Shown: in pieces, positions 52,146 to 59,935 of the stretch
Layout of the letters: each line of letters opens with the position of its first letter
Position numbering within the stretch: position 1 is the first letter of the stretch
Assembly (NCBI GenBank): GCA_934655755.1
Contig: CAKUHA010000002.1
Location: 248,001-312,000, forward strand
Direction of reading: 5' to 3'
Origin: an uncultured Collinsella sp.
Lineage (GTDB): Bacteria; Actinomycetota; Coriobacteriia; Coriobacteriales; Coriobacteriaceae
Length of the DNA: 64,000 nucleotides
The notes under the pieces: model-generated
Database searches by the model: none
What the model was told of the DNA's origin: nothing
Seen by the model: the letters and a program-made list of their open reading frames with translations, nothing else
Position numbers and translations under genes: made by a program

Positions 52146-54650
52146 GTGATAAAGGTGACGGAACAGAAGATGAGCCCGCAAGCTATCGAGGTGCGCGGCG
52201 CGCGCGTCCATAATCTCAAAGACATCGATATCGATATTCCGCTGGGAAAGCTGGTGGGTATTGCCGGCGTGTCCGGTTCGGGCAAGAGCTCGCTAGCACT
52301 GGGAGTCCTCTATGCCGAGGGCTCGCGCCGTTACCTGGAGGCGCTCAGCACCTATACCCGTCGTCGCCTAACGCAGGCCGAGCACGCCCAGGTGGACGAG
52401 GTGCTGCACGTACCGGCGGCGCTCGCATTGCATCAGCGCCCCAGCGTGCCGGGCGTGCGTTCCACCTTTGGCACCATGACCGAGCTCAACAATAGCCTGC
52501 GTCTGCTCTTTAGCCGCTGTGCCCATCACGTGTGTCCACATTGCGGGGCACGTGTGGAGCCGAGCCTTAACGTGGCCGCAGGCCTGTCGCTCACGTGTTT
52601 GACATGCGGCCGCGAGTTCTACGCGCCGAGTGCCGAGGATTTGGCTTTCAATAGCGGCGGCGCGTGTCCCGCTTGCGGCGGCACCGGCGTCATGCGCGAG
52701 GTGGACAAGGCAAGCTTAGTGCCCGATGAATCCAAGACCATCAACGAGGGCGCAGTGCTTCCCTGGGGCACGCTCATGTGGGACCTGATGAAACAGGTTG
52801 CCGGCGAGATGGGCGTGCGCACCGATGTGCCGTTTAACCAGCTCACGCCCCAGGAGCGCGACATCGTGTTTCACGGTCCGGCGGTTAAGAAGCACATTCT
52901 CTACGTTCCCAAGAACGGTGAGGGAGCTACGCCGCTCGACTTTACGTACTACAACGCCGTCTATACCGTCGAGAACGCGCTCGCCAAGGTTAAGGACGAC
53001 AAGGGCCTCAAGCGCGTGGCGCGCTTTTTGCGCGAGGGACCGTGCCGCGATTGCGACGGCACGCGGCTTTCGGAGACGGCGCGCCGGCCCCAGGTGTGCG
53101 GCATCAATCTGGCGCAGGCGGCTGCCATGACGCTGGGCGATGCAATCGAATGGGTGCGCGGCGTGCCCACATCGCTGCCGACAGAGATGCGGCCCATGGC
53201 AGCAGACATCTGCGATTCGTTTTTGAGTACGGCCCGCCGTCTGGTCGATCTGGGCCTCGACTACCTCTCGCTCGATCGCGCCGGTGCCACGCTTTCCACC
53301 GGTGAGCGCCAGCGCGTGCAGCTTGCCCGCGTGGTGCGCAACCGTTCCACGGGTGTGCTTTACGTCCTAGACGAGCCTTCGATTGGCCTGCATCCGGCAA
53401 ATGTTGATGGCCTGGTAGGTGTGATGCGCGATCTGGTGGGCGATGGCAACACCGTGGTTGTCGTTGATCACGATACGCGCGTGCTGGCGGAAGCTGACTA
53501 TCTGGTCGAGATGGGTCCTGTTGCCGGGGCAGGCGGCGGCAACGTCATTGCGGCCGGCACGGTTGACGAGGTCGAGTGGTCTCAGGGCAGCCGCATCGCG
53601 CCGTTTTTGAGATCGAACTCCAAGCGTTTGCGGCCGCAGGTGGCTGACGACGAAATGTTCGACCAGGGCCATATCCGCATGGCGACCGATACCATTCATA
53701 CCGTCAAGCCGCTCGAAGTCGATATTCCGCGCGGTCGCTTGGTCGCGGTGACGGGCGTTTCGGGTTCGGGCAAGACGACATTGGTGCTTGAGACGCTCAT
53801 CCCGGCGCTTAAGGCGCAGGCGGCCGGCGAGCGCCTGCCAAAACATGTGCGTTGGATCGATGCCGAGGGCATTGCTCGCACAAATCTGATTGACGCTACG
53901 CCCATCGGCGCCAACGTGCGCTCGACGGTGGCAACCTATGCCGACATCCATGACGAGCTGCGTCGCGCCTTCGCCCGTACGCCCGAGGCCAAGGCAGCCG
54001 GCTACAAGGCGGGCGCCTTTAGCTACAACACTGGCACTCTGCGCTGCCCTACGTGCGATGGCACGGGCTCGATATCGCTCGACGTGCAGTTTTTGCCCGA
54101 TGTCGAGATCGTCTGCCCGGCATGTCGCGGCTCGCGTTATGCAGACACTGCTTCGCATATCCATCGCGAGGGCAAGGACGGGAGTCTGCTTACGTTGCCG
54201 CAGCTCATGGATATGAGTGTGGACGAGGCTCTCGACGCCACGCTGGGGCTCAAGAAGGTTCAGACGCGCTTGCAGACTTTGCATGACCTGGGCTTGGGCT
54301 ATCTCACGCTCGGTGAGCCCACACCGGCACTCTCGGGCGGCGAGGCGCAGCGTCTTAAGCTTGCGAGCGAGATGGGCCGCGTGCAGGACGATGCCGTGTT
54401 CGTATTCGACGAGCCAACGATTGGCCTACATCCGCTCGATGTTCAGGTACTGCTGGCTGTGTTTGACGGCCTGGTTGCCAAGGGCGCCACGGTCATCGTG
54501 ATCGAGCATGATCTCGACCTCATCCGCAACGCCGACTACGTGATTGACATGGGTCCAGGCGGCGGCGACGCCGGCGGGCAAATCGTCTGCGCCGGCACGC
54601 CGGTGGATATCGCTGCTTGCTCCAAGAGCATTACCGGTCGTTATCTATAG
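52146..54650 (+). CDS. UvrA2-like ABC-class excinuclease subunit
   Basis: An 834-residue UvrA-family protein. Walker A GVSGSGKSSLA (about residue 43) and a second GVSGSGKTT, two ABC signatures (LSTGERQRVQLARV and LSGGEAQRLKLASEM), and DEPSIGLHP/DEPTIGLHP are present. Zinc modules are CPHCGAR, CPACGGTG, CRDCDGTR, CPTCDGTG and CPACRGSRY. It is about 100 residues shorter than UvrA (about 940), as in UvrA2/DrrC-type proteins tied to drug or DNA-damage tolerance. The start may be GTG 52146, GTG 52155 or ATG 52170; the ribosome site is weak and translation may be coupled to the ATPase gene. Confidence 0.9.
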   Translation: MIKVTEQKMSPQAIEVRGARVHNLKDIDIDIPLGKLVGIAGVSGSGKSSLALGVLYAEGSRRYLEALSTYTRRRLTQAEHAQVDEVLHVPAALALHQRPSVPGVRSTFGTMTELNNSLRLLFSRCAHHVCPHCGARVEPSLNVAAGLSLTCLTCGREFYAPSAEDLAFNSGGACPACGGTGVMREVDKASLVPDESKTINEGAVLPWGTLMWDLMKQVAGEMGVRTDVPFNQLTPQERDIVFHGPAVKKHILYVPKNGEGATPLDFTYYNAVYTVENALAKVKDDKGLKRVARFLREGPCRDCDGTRLSETARRPQVCGINLAQAAAMTLGDAIEWVRGVPTSLPTEMRPMAADICDSFLSTARRLVDLGLDYLSLDRAGATLSTGERQRVQLARVVRNRSTGVLYVLDEPSIGLHPANVDGLVGVMRDLVGDGNTVVVVDHDTRVLAEADYLVEMGPVAGAGGGNVIAAGTVDEVEWSQGSRIAPFLRSNSKRLRPQVADDEMFDQGHIRMATDTIHTVKPLEVDIPRGRLVAVTGVSGSGKTTLVLETLIPALKAQAAGERLPKHVRWIDAEGIARTNLIDATPIGANVRSTVATYADIHDELRRAFARTPEAKAAGYKAGAFSYNTGTLRCPTCDGTGSISLDVQFLPDVEIVCPACRGSRYADTASHIHREGKDGSLLTLPQLMDMSVDEALDATLGLKKVQTRLQTLHDLGLGYLTLGEPTPALSGGEAQRLKLASEMGRVQDDAVFVFDEPTIGLHPLDVQVLLAVFDGLVAKGATVIVIEHDLDLIRNADYVIDMGPGGGDAGGQIVCAGTPVDIAACSKSITGRYL

Positions 54651-54654
54651 GCGA

Positions 54655-54683
54655 TGTGACAAAGGGACTGCCCCTTTGTCACA
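54655..54683. repeat. GGGAC-core palindrome (copy 4)
   Basis: TGTGACAAAGGGAC and GCCCCTTTGTCACA form a palindrome with one central mismatch. It separates the convergent UvrA2-like gene and ATPase paralogue B and may terminate both. Confidence 0.85.
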
Positions 54684-54690
54684 TTGACTT

Positions 54691-55791
54691 CTATTTCACG
54701 CATTGAGCGGCGAGATAATCGCGGAAGAATGGCAATTCAAAAGCGACGATTCCGCGCCCGCGTTCTCCAATGATGCCGGCATCTATCATGCGGCGTCGGT
54801 AGCGGGAGACCTGCTGCGGCGAACGCTTAAGGCGTTCGACAAGGTCAGCGGTGGTGGACTCTTCCTCGTCATCGAGCATGGCGATGAGGAATCGCTTGTC
54901 CTCTGCAGTGAGTTCCCGATAGGTTGCCGCGAGGATTCGGTCATCCATCTCGTCGCGTGCGATTTTGATTCCTAGGTCAAAGTCGCGTGACGAGATTTCC
55001 TTCGAATCGCTTGTGAGATCCCAAGCACGGTAGCCTACGAGTTGCAATAGGAAGGGAAAACCAGAGATCGAGCGAACGGCTCTATCGATTCCCTCAGCAT
55101 CTGCCAGGCGATCGTTTTCCTGGATTGTGCGAATTAGGGCCTCGCGCACGTCATAGTCGGCAATGCGACCCAGATGATATTGTTGGGCGCGGCGAAGGAA
55201 CGAGACCGTCTTGTGGTTCAGTAGCGTCGATACGTTGTTGGGAAGTCCCGCCATGAGCAGGGCGACGCGTTTCCCATCGGTCACAAAGTGCTGATACGTC
55301 GCTGCGAGCTGAATCATCTCGTCGAGTGTCGGGTCCACCTCGTCAACCGTGACGAGCAGACCGGTGCCCGCCTCGTTGAGCTGGTCGATGATGTCGCTCA
55401 TGCGATAACGCCAGGTTGAGACATCGTGAACGCGATCGACCTCGATGCTGCCGAGCGGTGCAATTCCGAGACCGGTGACTTCGAAGTGACTGGACGAGTC
55501 GATGAGATGGGCTGCGGCGCGTTTCGTCCCGAACTCGATTTCCTCAAGCATTCCAGGGAGTGCGGTCGTCTTTACGGCTATCCAGCCGTGGGATTCCGCC
55601 CTTGTCGCGAGCGACGACATGAGAGCGGTTTTGCCGGTTCCACGCGCGCCTGAGAAGATCGAGGTCAATTCTGGGCGCCTGCGCTGGCTCAAGAAGGCAC
55701 GGTCCAAATCCCGAATAATCTGTTGTCTGCCAGCGAGATGAGCAGGAACCTCACCAAAACTGGGGGTAAACGGGTTCTCGAGATATTCCAC
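54691..55791 (-). CDS. AAA ATPase with winged-helix tail (paralogue B)
   Basis: A 366-residue ATPase with the same plan as the gene at 51026: NPFTPSFGEVPAHLAGRQ, Walker A GARGTGKTALM, Walker B LLVTVDEVDP, MAGLPNNVSTLL, FLRRAQQYHLGRI, GFPFLLQLVGYRAW, and a winged helix (QQVSRYRRRMIDAGIIGERG). Shared blocks with paralogue A leave no doubt of common origin, though overall identity is modest. Start is GTG 55791 with AAGGAG upstream. Role unknown. Confidence 0.85.
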   Translation of the reverse strand: MEYLENPFTPSFGEVPAHLAGRQQIIRDLDRAFLSQRRRPELTSIFSGARGTGKTALMSSLATRAESHGWIAVKTTALPGMLEEIEFGTKRAAAHLIDSSSHFEVTGLGIAPLGSIEVDRVHDVSTWRYRMSDIIDQLNEAGTGLLVTVDEVDPTLDEMIQLAATYQHFVTDGKRVALLMAGLPNNVSTLLNHKTVSFLRRAQQYHLGRIADYDVREALIRTIQENDRLADAEGIDRAVRSISGFPFLLQLVGYRAWDLTSDSKEISSRDFDLGIKIARDEMDDRILAATYRELTAEDKRFLIAMLDDEEESTTADLVERLKRSPQQVSRYRRRMIDAGIIGERGRGIVAFELPFFRDYLAAQCVK

Positions 55792-55815
55792 AAGGCTCTC
55801 CTTTCACACCGCCGT

Positions 55816-55845
55816 TTAACTTCATTTTATTCTAGTTAATTCTGA
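55816..55845 (-). promoter_or_regulatory. Phased AT-rich repeats upstream of paralogue B
   Basis: On the minus strand TCAGAATTAA and CTAGAATAAA are adjacent 10-base units (7 of 10 identical) followed by a weaker ATGAAGTTAA. TAGAAT could be the -10 box. The arrangement recalls the 10-base repeats before paralogue A, though the sequence differs. Confidence 0.35.
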
Positions 55846-55908
55846 TTAAAAGCGATGGTCCGTTATTTAGGGCATCAATTAGGTGTGTGTCATCGACATG
55901 GTGCTTGA

Positions 55909-55940
55909 ATGTGAAAAAGGGGCAGTCCCTTTGTCACATT
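55909..55940. repeat. GGGAC-core palindrome (copy 5)
   Basis: AATGTGAAAAAGGGGCAG and CCCTTTGTCACATT form a slightly diverged copy. The trmL stop codon (55934-55936) lies inside the repeat, so insertion or spread of the element has reached the gene end. Confidence 0.8.
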
Positions 55941-56533
55941 CCCGGAAAGCCTGTTTGGCGCAGAGCCTCGTAGAGGACGATGGCGGCGCTGTTGGAGAGG
56001 TTGAGTGCGCTGATGCGGTAGTCGTCCGGATTGACGAAGTTGCCGCAGATATCCTGCCGAAGGATGGACTCATGGCCGTCCTCGGTATGCCCGAGCGATT
56101 CCTCGTGGGCTTCCCAGGCCTCGGCGTTGTCAAGCGAATCGCAATCGCGCAGCATCGGGATGCGTTCGCAGCGCTCGGGCGCCGCGGCGAGCAACTCCTC
56201 GGGAATGCCCGAGCTCTCGCTGCCAAAGACCAAATACTCACCGTCGCGGTAGGTACTCTGCGCATAGGTGCGGCGTGCCTTTTTGGTCAGCAGATGTAGG
56301 CGCTCGTCGGCGGGGGAGAGGCCGTTGCGCGCAAGGAAATCCTCCCAGCCGGCATAGGTCGTCACGTCCAAATTCTGCCAGTAGCCCAGGCCGGCGCGAC
56401 GCACCGTCTTGTCGTCGAGCGAAAACCCCAGCGGCTCCACCAGATGCAGGCGGGCACCGGTAACCACGCAAGTACGGCCGATATTGCCCGTATTGGCCGG
56501 AATCTCGGGCGCATACAGCACAATGTTGAACAT
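55934..56533 (-). CDS. trmL: tRNA (cytidine/uridine-34-2'-O)-methyltransferase TrmL-like
   Basis: A 199-residue SPOUT methyltransferase. MFNIVLYAPEIPANTGNIGR is diagnostic for TrmL; LVFGSESSGIPEELL and LNLSNSAAIVLYEALRQ complete the knot. E. coli TrmL is about 157 residues; here about 40 extra residues (AWEAHEESLGHTEDGHES, ILRQDICGNFVNPDDYR) are inserted just before the LNLSN strand. ATG 56533 follows AAGGAG. The insertion is in frame and has no stop, so the gene is likely active. Confidence 0.9.
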   Translation of the reverse strand: MFNIVLYAPEIPANTGNIGRTCVVTGARLHLVEPLGFSLDDKTVRRAGLGYWQNLDVTTYAGWEDFLARNGLSPADERLHLLTKKARRTYAQSTYRDGEYLVFGSESSGIPEELLAAAPERCERIPMLRDCDSLDNAEAWEAHEESLGHTEDGHESILRQDICGNFVNPDDYRISALNLSNSAAIVLYEALRQTGFPGM

Positions 56534-56556
56534 GAATCTCCTTGGCTCAGAACGAA

Positions 56557-56595
56557 AAACCACCACGAAGGGGACAGGCACCTTCGTGGTGGTTT
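56557..56595. repeat. GGGAC-core palindrome, CCACCACGAA arms
   Basis: Perfect 15-base arms AAACCACCACGAAGG and CCTTCGTGGTGGTTT enclose GGACAGGCA. It has the GGGACAGG core shared with the other palindromes and a third unrelated arm sequence. Confidence 0.85.
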
Positions 56596-56634
56596 GGCGG
56601 TTACGTGGGCGGAAAAATGCCCGCTTGGATAAAC

Positions 56635-57765
56635 CTAGGCGCGGTGCCAGTCGGTCAGGCAGGCATCGAGGGCGGCGATGAGCGCGTCCTTGTCCATGTG
56701 ACGGCCGATGATGCACAGGCTCGTCATGCGGTCGCCCGTCTCGTCGTCCCAAATCTGCATGATCTCGGGGTTCTCGTCGATGATCTTCTGCTTCTCGCCC
56801 TCGGGCGCGGAGTCGACGAACAGGCCGTTCTCCATCAGGCGCATCTGGTGGCCGGCCTGCTCAAACATGTAGCACATGTCCGGATCGCCGGTCTGCCACA
56901 GCGGGCCCTTGACGCGAATGACCTCGTCGGGCCACTCCTGCTCAACAAAATCGGTGAACTTCTGCAGGTCAAACGGCTTGCGGCGCGAGTACACAAAGGT
57001 CTCGATGTCGTACTCCAGCACCTCGGGGTCGTCGTGCTCCTCGGGATGCTCCATGGCCTCGATCCAGGCAGCGGAGTTGTAGGCGCGCATAAAGTCGAAG
57101 CGGTCGGTGTCGAGCAGCTCCTCCATGGGGACCTCGCCGTTTTGGGCCTCGACGATCACGGCATCCTTCTGCAGGCTGCGCACGATGGCCTTGAGCTCGG
57201 CAATCTGCTCGGGCGTGACGGTGTCGGTCTTGTTGAGGATCAGCGTAGAGCAGAACTCGATCTGCTGGATCAGCAGGCTCTCGATATCGTCCTCGTCGAT
57301 ATCCTCGGCCAGCAGGTCGCGGCCGCCGTTGAACTCGTCGTACATGCGGGCGCAGTCGACCACGGCAACGATGTTGTCGAGCGCGAGCTTGGGCTCGCCA
57401 CCCACCTTGGCCTCGTCGCAGAAGCTCGAGATGGTGTAGGCGATGGGGATAGGCTCGCAGATGCCCGAGGCCTCGATGATGATGTAGTCGAAGTCGCCCG
57501 AATCGGCGATGCCCTGCAGCTGGTTGGCGAGGTCATCCGAAAGCGTGCAGCAGATGCAGCCGTTGGTAAGCGGGATGAGGTCGTCGGTCTCGGAAAGGCC
57601 GCCGTCGGCGATAAGGCTGGCGTCGACGTTGATCTCGCCGATATCGTTGACGATGACGGCAGCGCGGATGCCGCCGTCGTTGGCGAGGATGTGGTTGAGC
57701 AGCGTGGTCTTGCCGGCACCGAGGTATCCGGTAAGCATGATGATCTTCACGGGTTTGTTGGGCAT
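56635..57765 (-). CDS. CobW/COG0523-family GTPase
   Basis: A 376-residue G3E GTPase, a metal chaperone candidate. Walker A is GYLGAGKTTLLNH, the metal site NGCICCTLSDDL carries the C-X-C-C motif, and NKTD with the following EASGICEP is intact. The C-terminal CobW_C domain (KPFDLQKFTDFVEQEWPDEV) follows. The family inserts or moves Zn, Co or Fe; no zinc-uptake gene is adjacent. ATG 57765 follows AGGAGG; ATG 57786 is in frame. Confidence 0.9.
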   Translation of the reverse strand: MPNKPVKIIMLTGYLGAGKTTLLNHILANDGGIRAAVIVNDIGEINVDASLIADGGLSETDDLIPLTNGCICCTLSDDLANQLQGIADSGDFDYIIIEASGICEPIPIAYTISSFCDEAKVGGEPKLALDNIVAVVDCARMYDEFNGGRDLLAEDIDEDDIESLLIQQIEFCSTLILNKTDTVTPEQIAELKAIVRSLQKDAVIVEAQNGEVPMEELLDTDRFDFMRAYNSAAWIEAMEHPEEHDDPEVLEYDIETFVYSRRKPFDLQKFTDFVEQEWPDEVIRVKGPLWQTGDPDMCYMFEQAGHQMRLMENGLFVDSAPEGEKQKIIDENPEIMQIWDDETGDRMTSLCIIGRHMDKDALIAALDACLTDWHRA

Positions 57766-57851
57766 GTGCCCTCCTTTGTTAGACATGGCTTACAGTTAAA
57801 TCTTATGCCAAACGCCTGCTCTTATACCCACGCGCCGGCAAATAACACAGG

Positions 57852-58190
57852 CTACTCCCAGGCTCCCCATACATCGGGGCAATAACCGACGGTGGCCTTT
57901 TTGCCGTTGCGCACGATGGGCTCGGCTAGAACCTGCTGATTCTCGAGCAGTTTATCGAAGCGCTGGCTAGGGGTGAGGTGCTGGATGAGCGCGAGCGTCT
58001 CCTCGTCCTTGGCCTTGGGGTTGAGCAGCTTGTCGATGCCGCCGACCGCCTGCATCACGCTCGTGAGCTCGCCCTTGCTCATCTCCTTTTCCTTAAGGTC
58101 AATAAACTGCACCTTAATGCGGCGCTCTTTGAAGAAGCGCTGGGCCTTCTTGGTATCAAAGGACTTCTTGGTGCCGAAGATTTGAATCAT
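57852..58190 (-). CDS. ArsC/Spx-family protein lacking the active-site Cys
   Basis: A 112-residue thioredoxin-fold protein of the ArsC/Spx/YffB group (FGTKKSFDTKKAQRFFKERR, IDLKEKEMSKGEL, LLENQQVLAEPIVRNGKK). ArsC and Spx have a Cys in the first loop (Spx C-X2-C, YffB C-X-T-x-K); here the loop is GTKKSFDTKK with no Cys. The only Cys is near the C-terminus (GYCPDVW). It may be a regulatory or adaptor protein rather than a reductase. A structured RNA candidate occupies the 182 bases upstream. Confidence 0.8.
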   Translation of the reverse strand: MIQIFGTKKSFDTKKAQRFFKERRIKVQFIDLKEKEMSKGELTSVMQAVGGIDKLLNPKAKDEETLALIQHLTPSQRFDKLLENQQVLAEPIVRNGKKATVGYCPDVWGAWE

Positions 58191-58372
58191 TTAGTTCCGC
58201 CGTTCTAACGAACGGCGGTCACCTCGACGCTGCAAAGCCATCTGATGGGCAATCTGCCTTTCAATCGTCGGGCGCGGGCAAAAGCCCAGCGCCCTCCTCT
58301 TTCAAGGCACCTTACCTCATCAGCTGGCTTTTCGCTGACTTTGATGGAACATCGAGGCGACCGCCGCTGGAC
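58191..58372 (-). ncRNA. Long-hairpin RNA candidate (leader or 6S-like)
   Basis: On the minus strand the whole gap folds into one extended hairpin. Outer arms at 58366-58350 and 58229-58213 pair over about 17 bases with few mismatches; a second helix pairs 58329-58315 with 58249-58235; an inner helix TGCCTT/AAGGCA and a terminal GC stem with TTTT loop follow. A competing hairpin CCGCCGTT/AACGGCGG (58218-58198) sits just before the ArsC-like ATG and would use the 3' outer arm. It could be a riboswitch-like leader or a 6S-type RNA. By-eye call only. Confidence 0.4.
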
Positions 58373-58996
58373 TTAACGAATAAAGTTGGTGCGCTCGCGA
58401 TCGGCCGTAGGGGCTTCGATGCCGGCGGCCTTGCCTGCCTCGATGCAGCGCAGGAGCCAAGCCATGTTCTTGCCGATGTTGCGCATGGTGGCCAGACCCT
58501 CGGCGTCCTGGGCGGCCTCGCCCGGCATGGCACCAAAGACGTTGTTCCAGTACGTGGAGGCGACCACGGGCATCTGGTTGATGGTGAAGTACTTGTTGAG
58601 CACATCGAAGGTGGTCGACGTGCCGCCTCGACGGGCGACGGCGACCGCAGCGCCCGGCTTGTGCGCGAAGGCCTTGCTGCCAGCATAAAACGCGCGGTCG
58701 AGGGCCGAGAGGATGCGGCCGCTGGGGTGCGCGTAATAGACGGGCGAGCCAAAGACAAAGCCGTCTGCCTGCTCGGCGGCGGCAATGAGCTCGTTGACCA
58801 CGTCGTCGTCAAAGGTGCAGCGGTAATCGAGCTTGCCGCACTGACCACAGCCAATGCAGTCGCGAATGGGCTTGGTGCCCAGCTGAAACACCTTGGTATC
58901 AATGCCTTCGGCATTGAGTTGCTCGGCGACCTCGGCGAGTGCGCGGGCGGTGTTGCCGTTTGCCTTGGGGCTGCCGTTGACTAAAAGAACCTTCAT
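58373..58996 (-). CDS. Flavodoxin-family NAD(P)H-dependent oxidoreductase
   Basis: A 207-residue FMN-binding protein. LLVNGSPKANGNTARAL is the FMN phosphate loop; CIGCGQCGKLDYRC follows, a Cys cluster common in these reductases; FGSPVYYAHPSGRILSALDRAF and GAAVAVARRGG complete the fold. ATG 58996 is chosen; the open frame to 59440 runs antisense through the next gap. Substrate unknown (iron, quinone or a multimeric flavodoxin role). Confidence 0.88.
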   Translation of the reverse strand: MKVLLVNGSPKANGNTARALAEVAEQLNAEGIDTKVFQLGTKPIRDCIGCGQCGKLDYRCTFDDDVVNELIAAAEQADGFVFGSPVYYAHPSGRILSALDRAFYAGSKAFAHKPGAAVAVARRGGTSTTFDVLNKYFTINQMPVVASTYWNNVFGAMPGEAAQDAEGLATMRNIGKNMAWLLRCIEAGKAAGIEAPTADRERTNFIR

Positions 58997-59090
58997 CACA
59001 AACTCCCTCTGCTGTCGATGACTTATGCAGAGGATTATCGCATGAGCGGGCGGATGGCGTGGGGCGCGATGCCGGCTCCGAGGGCCCACG

Positions 59091-59240
59091 GCAGGCTCGC
59101 TCACCAGGTACGTGCGGGATACGGTCCAGAGGATGTTGGAGTGCGGGGCCTCGTGCGAGCAGATTGTAAGGGGTCTGGGCGGGTCGCCCTCGATGGTGAG
59201 CTTTGAGGTCTTGGAAGGCGGGCTGCTGCGGAGGCTATGA
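59091..59240 (+). pseudogene. IS30-type transposase HTH remnant
   Basis: The 58997-59330 gap (334 bases) has no normal gene, but one frame reads LTRYVRDTVQRMLECGASCE, then QIVRGLGGSPSMVSFEVLEG and soon a stop. This resembles the HTH_38 domain near the N-terminus of IS30-family transposases (the G-x-S-x-x-x-I-x-x-x-L-G-x-S-x-S-x-x-S-x-E pattern). No start codon or catalytic DDE region remains. Could be a chance frame; confidence is modest. Confidence 0.4.
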
Positions 59241-59330
59241 TTTATACTAAGGCGGTTGCTATCGAGTAATTCACACTTGGTTTGATTCGATTGTGAACGC
59301 GCAGCTAGGACGGAAAGCAAAGGAAGTTCT

Positions 59331-59651
59331 ATGGAAACAGAGGATGCTGTCTGTTTGATAACTTCGATTGCCCTGATTCTTCTTTCAATCCAATACAGAA
59401 GAGGAAGATGGCTCAGCTCAATTGCTGGATATGATGTCACAAAAAGGGAGAGCGGGATTGATATATGCCCTTACGCAAAGTTGATTTCTTCTGTGACGTT
59501 ATGGATGGGGCTGCTGTTTTTCTTGTGGGCGGTAGAGGACTGGGTACGCGATTGGAATACCAGTGTTTTTGAAGTTTTGGTTCTACTTCTGTTCAGCTTG
59601 GCCTCTTTGTCGTTCATGCGGCTCGTTAGGTTTGTGTTTATGAGGCGATAG
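59331..59651 (+). CDS. Small three-TM membrane protein
   Basis: A 106-residue protein with three hydrophobic helices (about residues 4-20, 46-65, 77-103) and a basic C-terminus (RLVRFVFMRR). ATG 59331 follows AAGGAAG by 5 bases. No family recognised. It is AT-richer than the flanking genes and lies next to the transposase remnant, so it may have been acquired. Confidence 0.6.
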   Translation: METEDAVCLITSIALILLSIQYRRGRWLSSIAGYDVTKRESGIDICPYAKLISSVTLWMGLLFFLWAVEDWVRDWNTSVFEVLVLLLFSLASLSFMRLVRFVFMRR

Positions 59652-59665
59652 CCAGCGGAAGCGGG

Positions 59666-59902
59666 ATGGACGACAAAATGGACCAATACAGCCAATTGTC
59701 AAAAGAATTTGATAGGGTTGGCTTAACAGATTTACTCGACGGCATATCCGTGGCGGGGGATAGGTTTTATGTTGTTGAGCACTTATTTGCATCGGGTAAA
59801 GGAAACCAAGAGTATCGAAAACGGTGCCCCGGGCCCGGGAGGGACTGCAGGGGCGTTCGGCTAACTGTGGGTACGACCTATTTGCTCAATGTGTTCGCCT
59901 GA
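59666..59902 (+). CDS. Doubtful small ORF
   Basis: A 78-residue frame starting 14 bases after the preceding gene with a poor GGAAGCGGG site. The first 60 residues are plausible (MDQYSQLSKEFDRVGLTDLL), but the tail turns basic and Gly/Pro-rich. It may be the N-terminus of a truncated gene or spurious. No family recognised. Confidence 0.3.
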   Translation: MDDKMDQYSQLSKEFDRVGLTDLLDGISVAGDRFYVVEHLFASGKGNQEYRKRCPGPGRDCRGVRLTVGTTYLLNVFA

Positions 59903-59935
59903 GATCGGAAAATAACCATCATGCGCCCCACGACG

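Noticed and set aside
56542..57885. A 447-codon plus-strand frame opposite the CobW gene
   Set aside because: Antisense to motifs GAGKTT and C-X-C-C in the CobW gene; no domain.
58198..58219. CCGCCGTT/AACGGCGG hairpin as the terminator of the flavodoxin-family gene
   Set aside because: No T-run follows, and the next codon region is the ArsC-like start; considered part of the structured leader instead.
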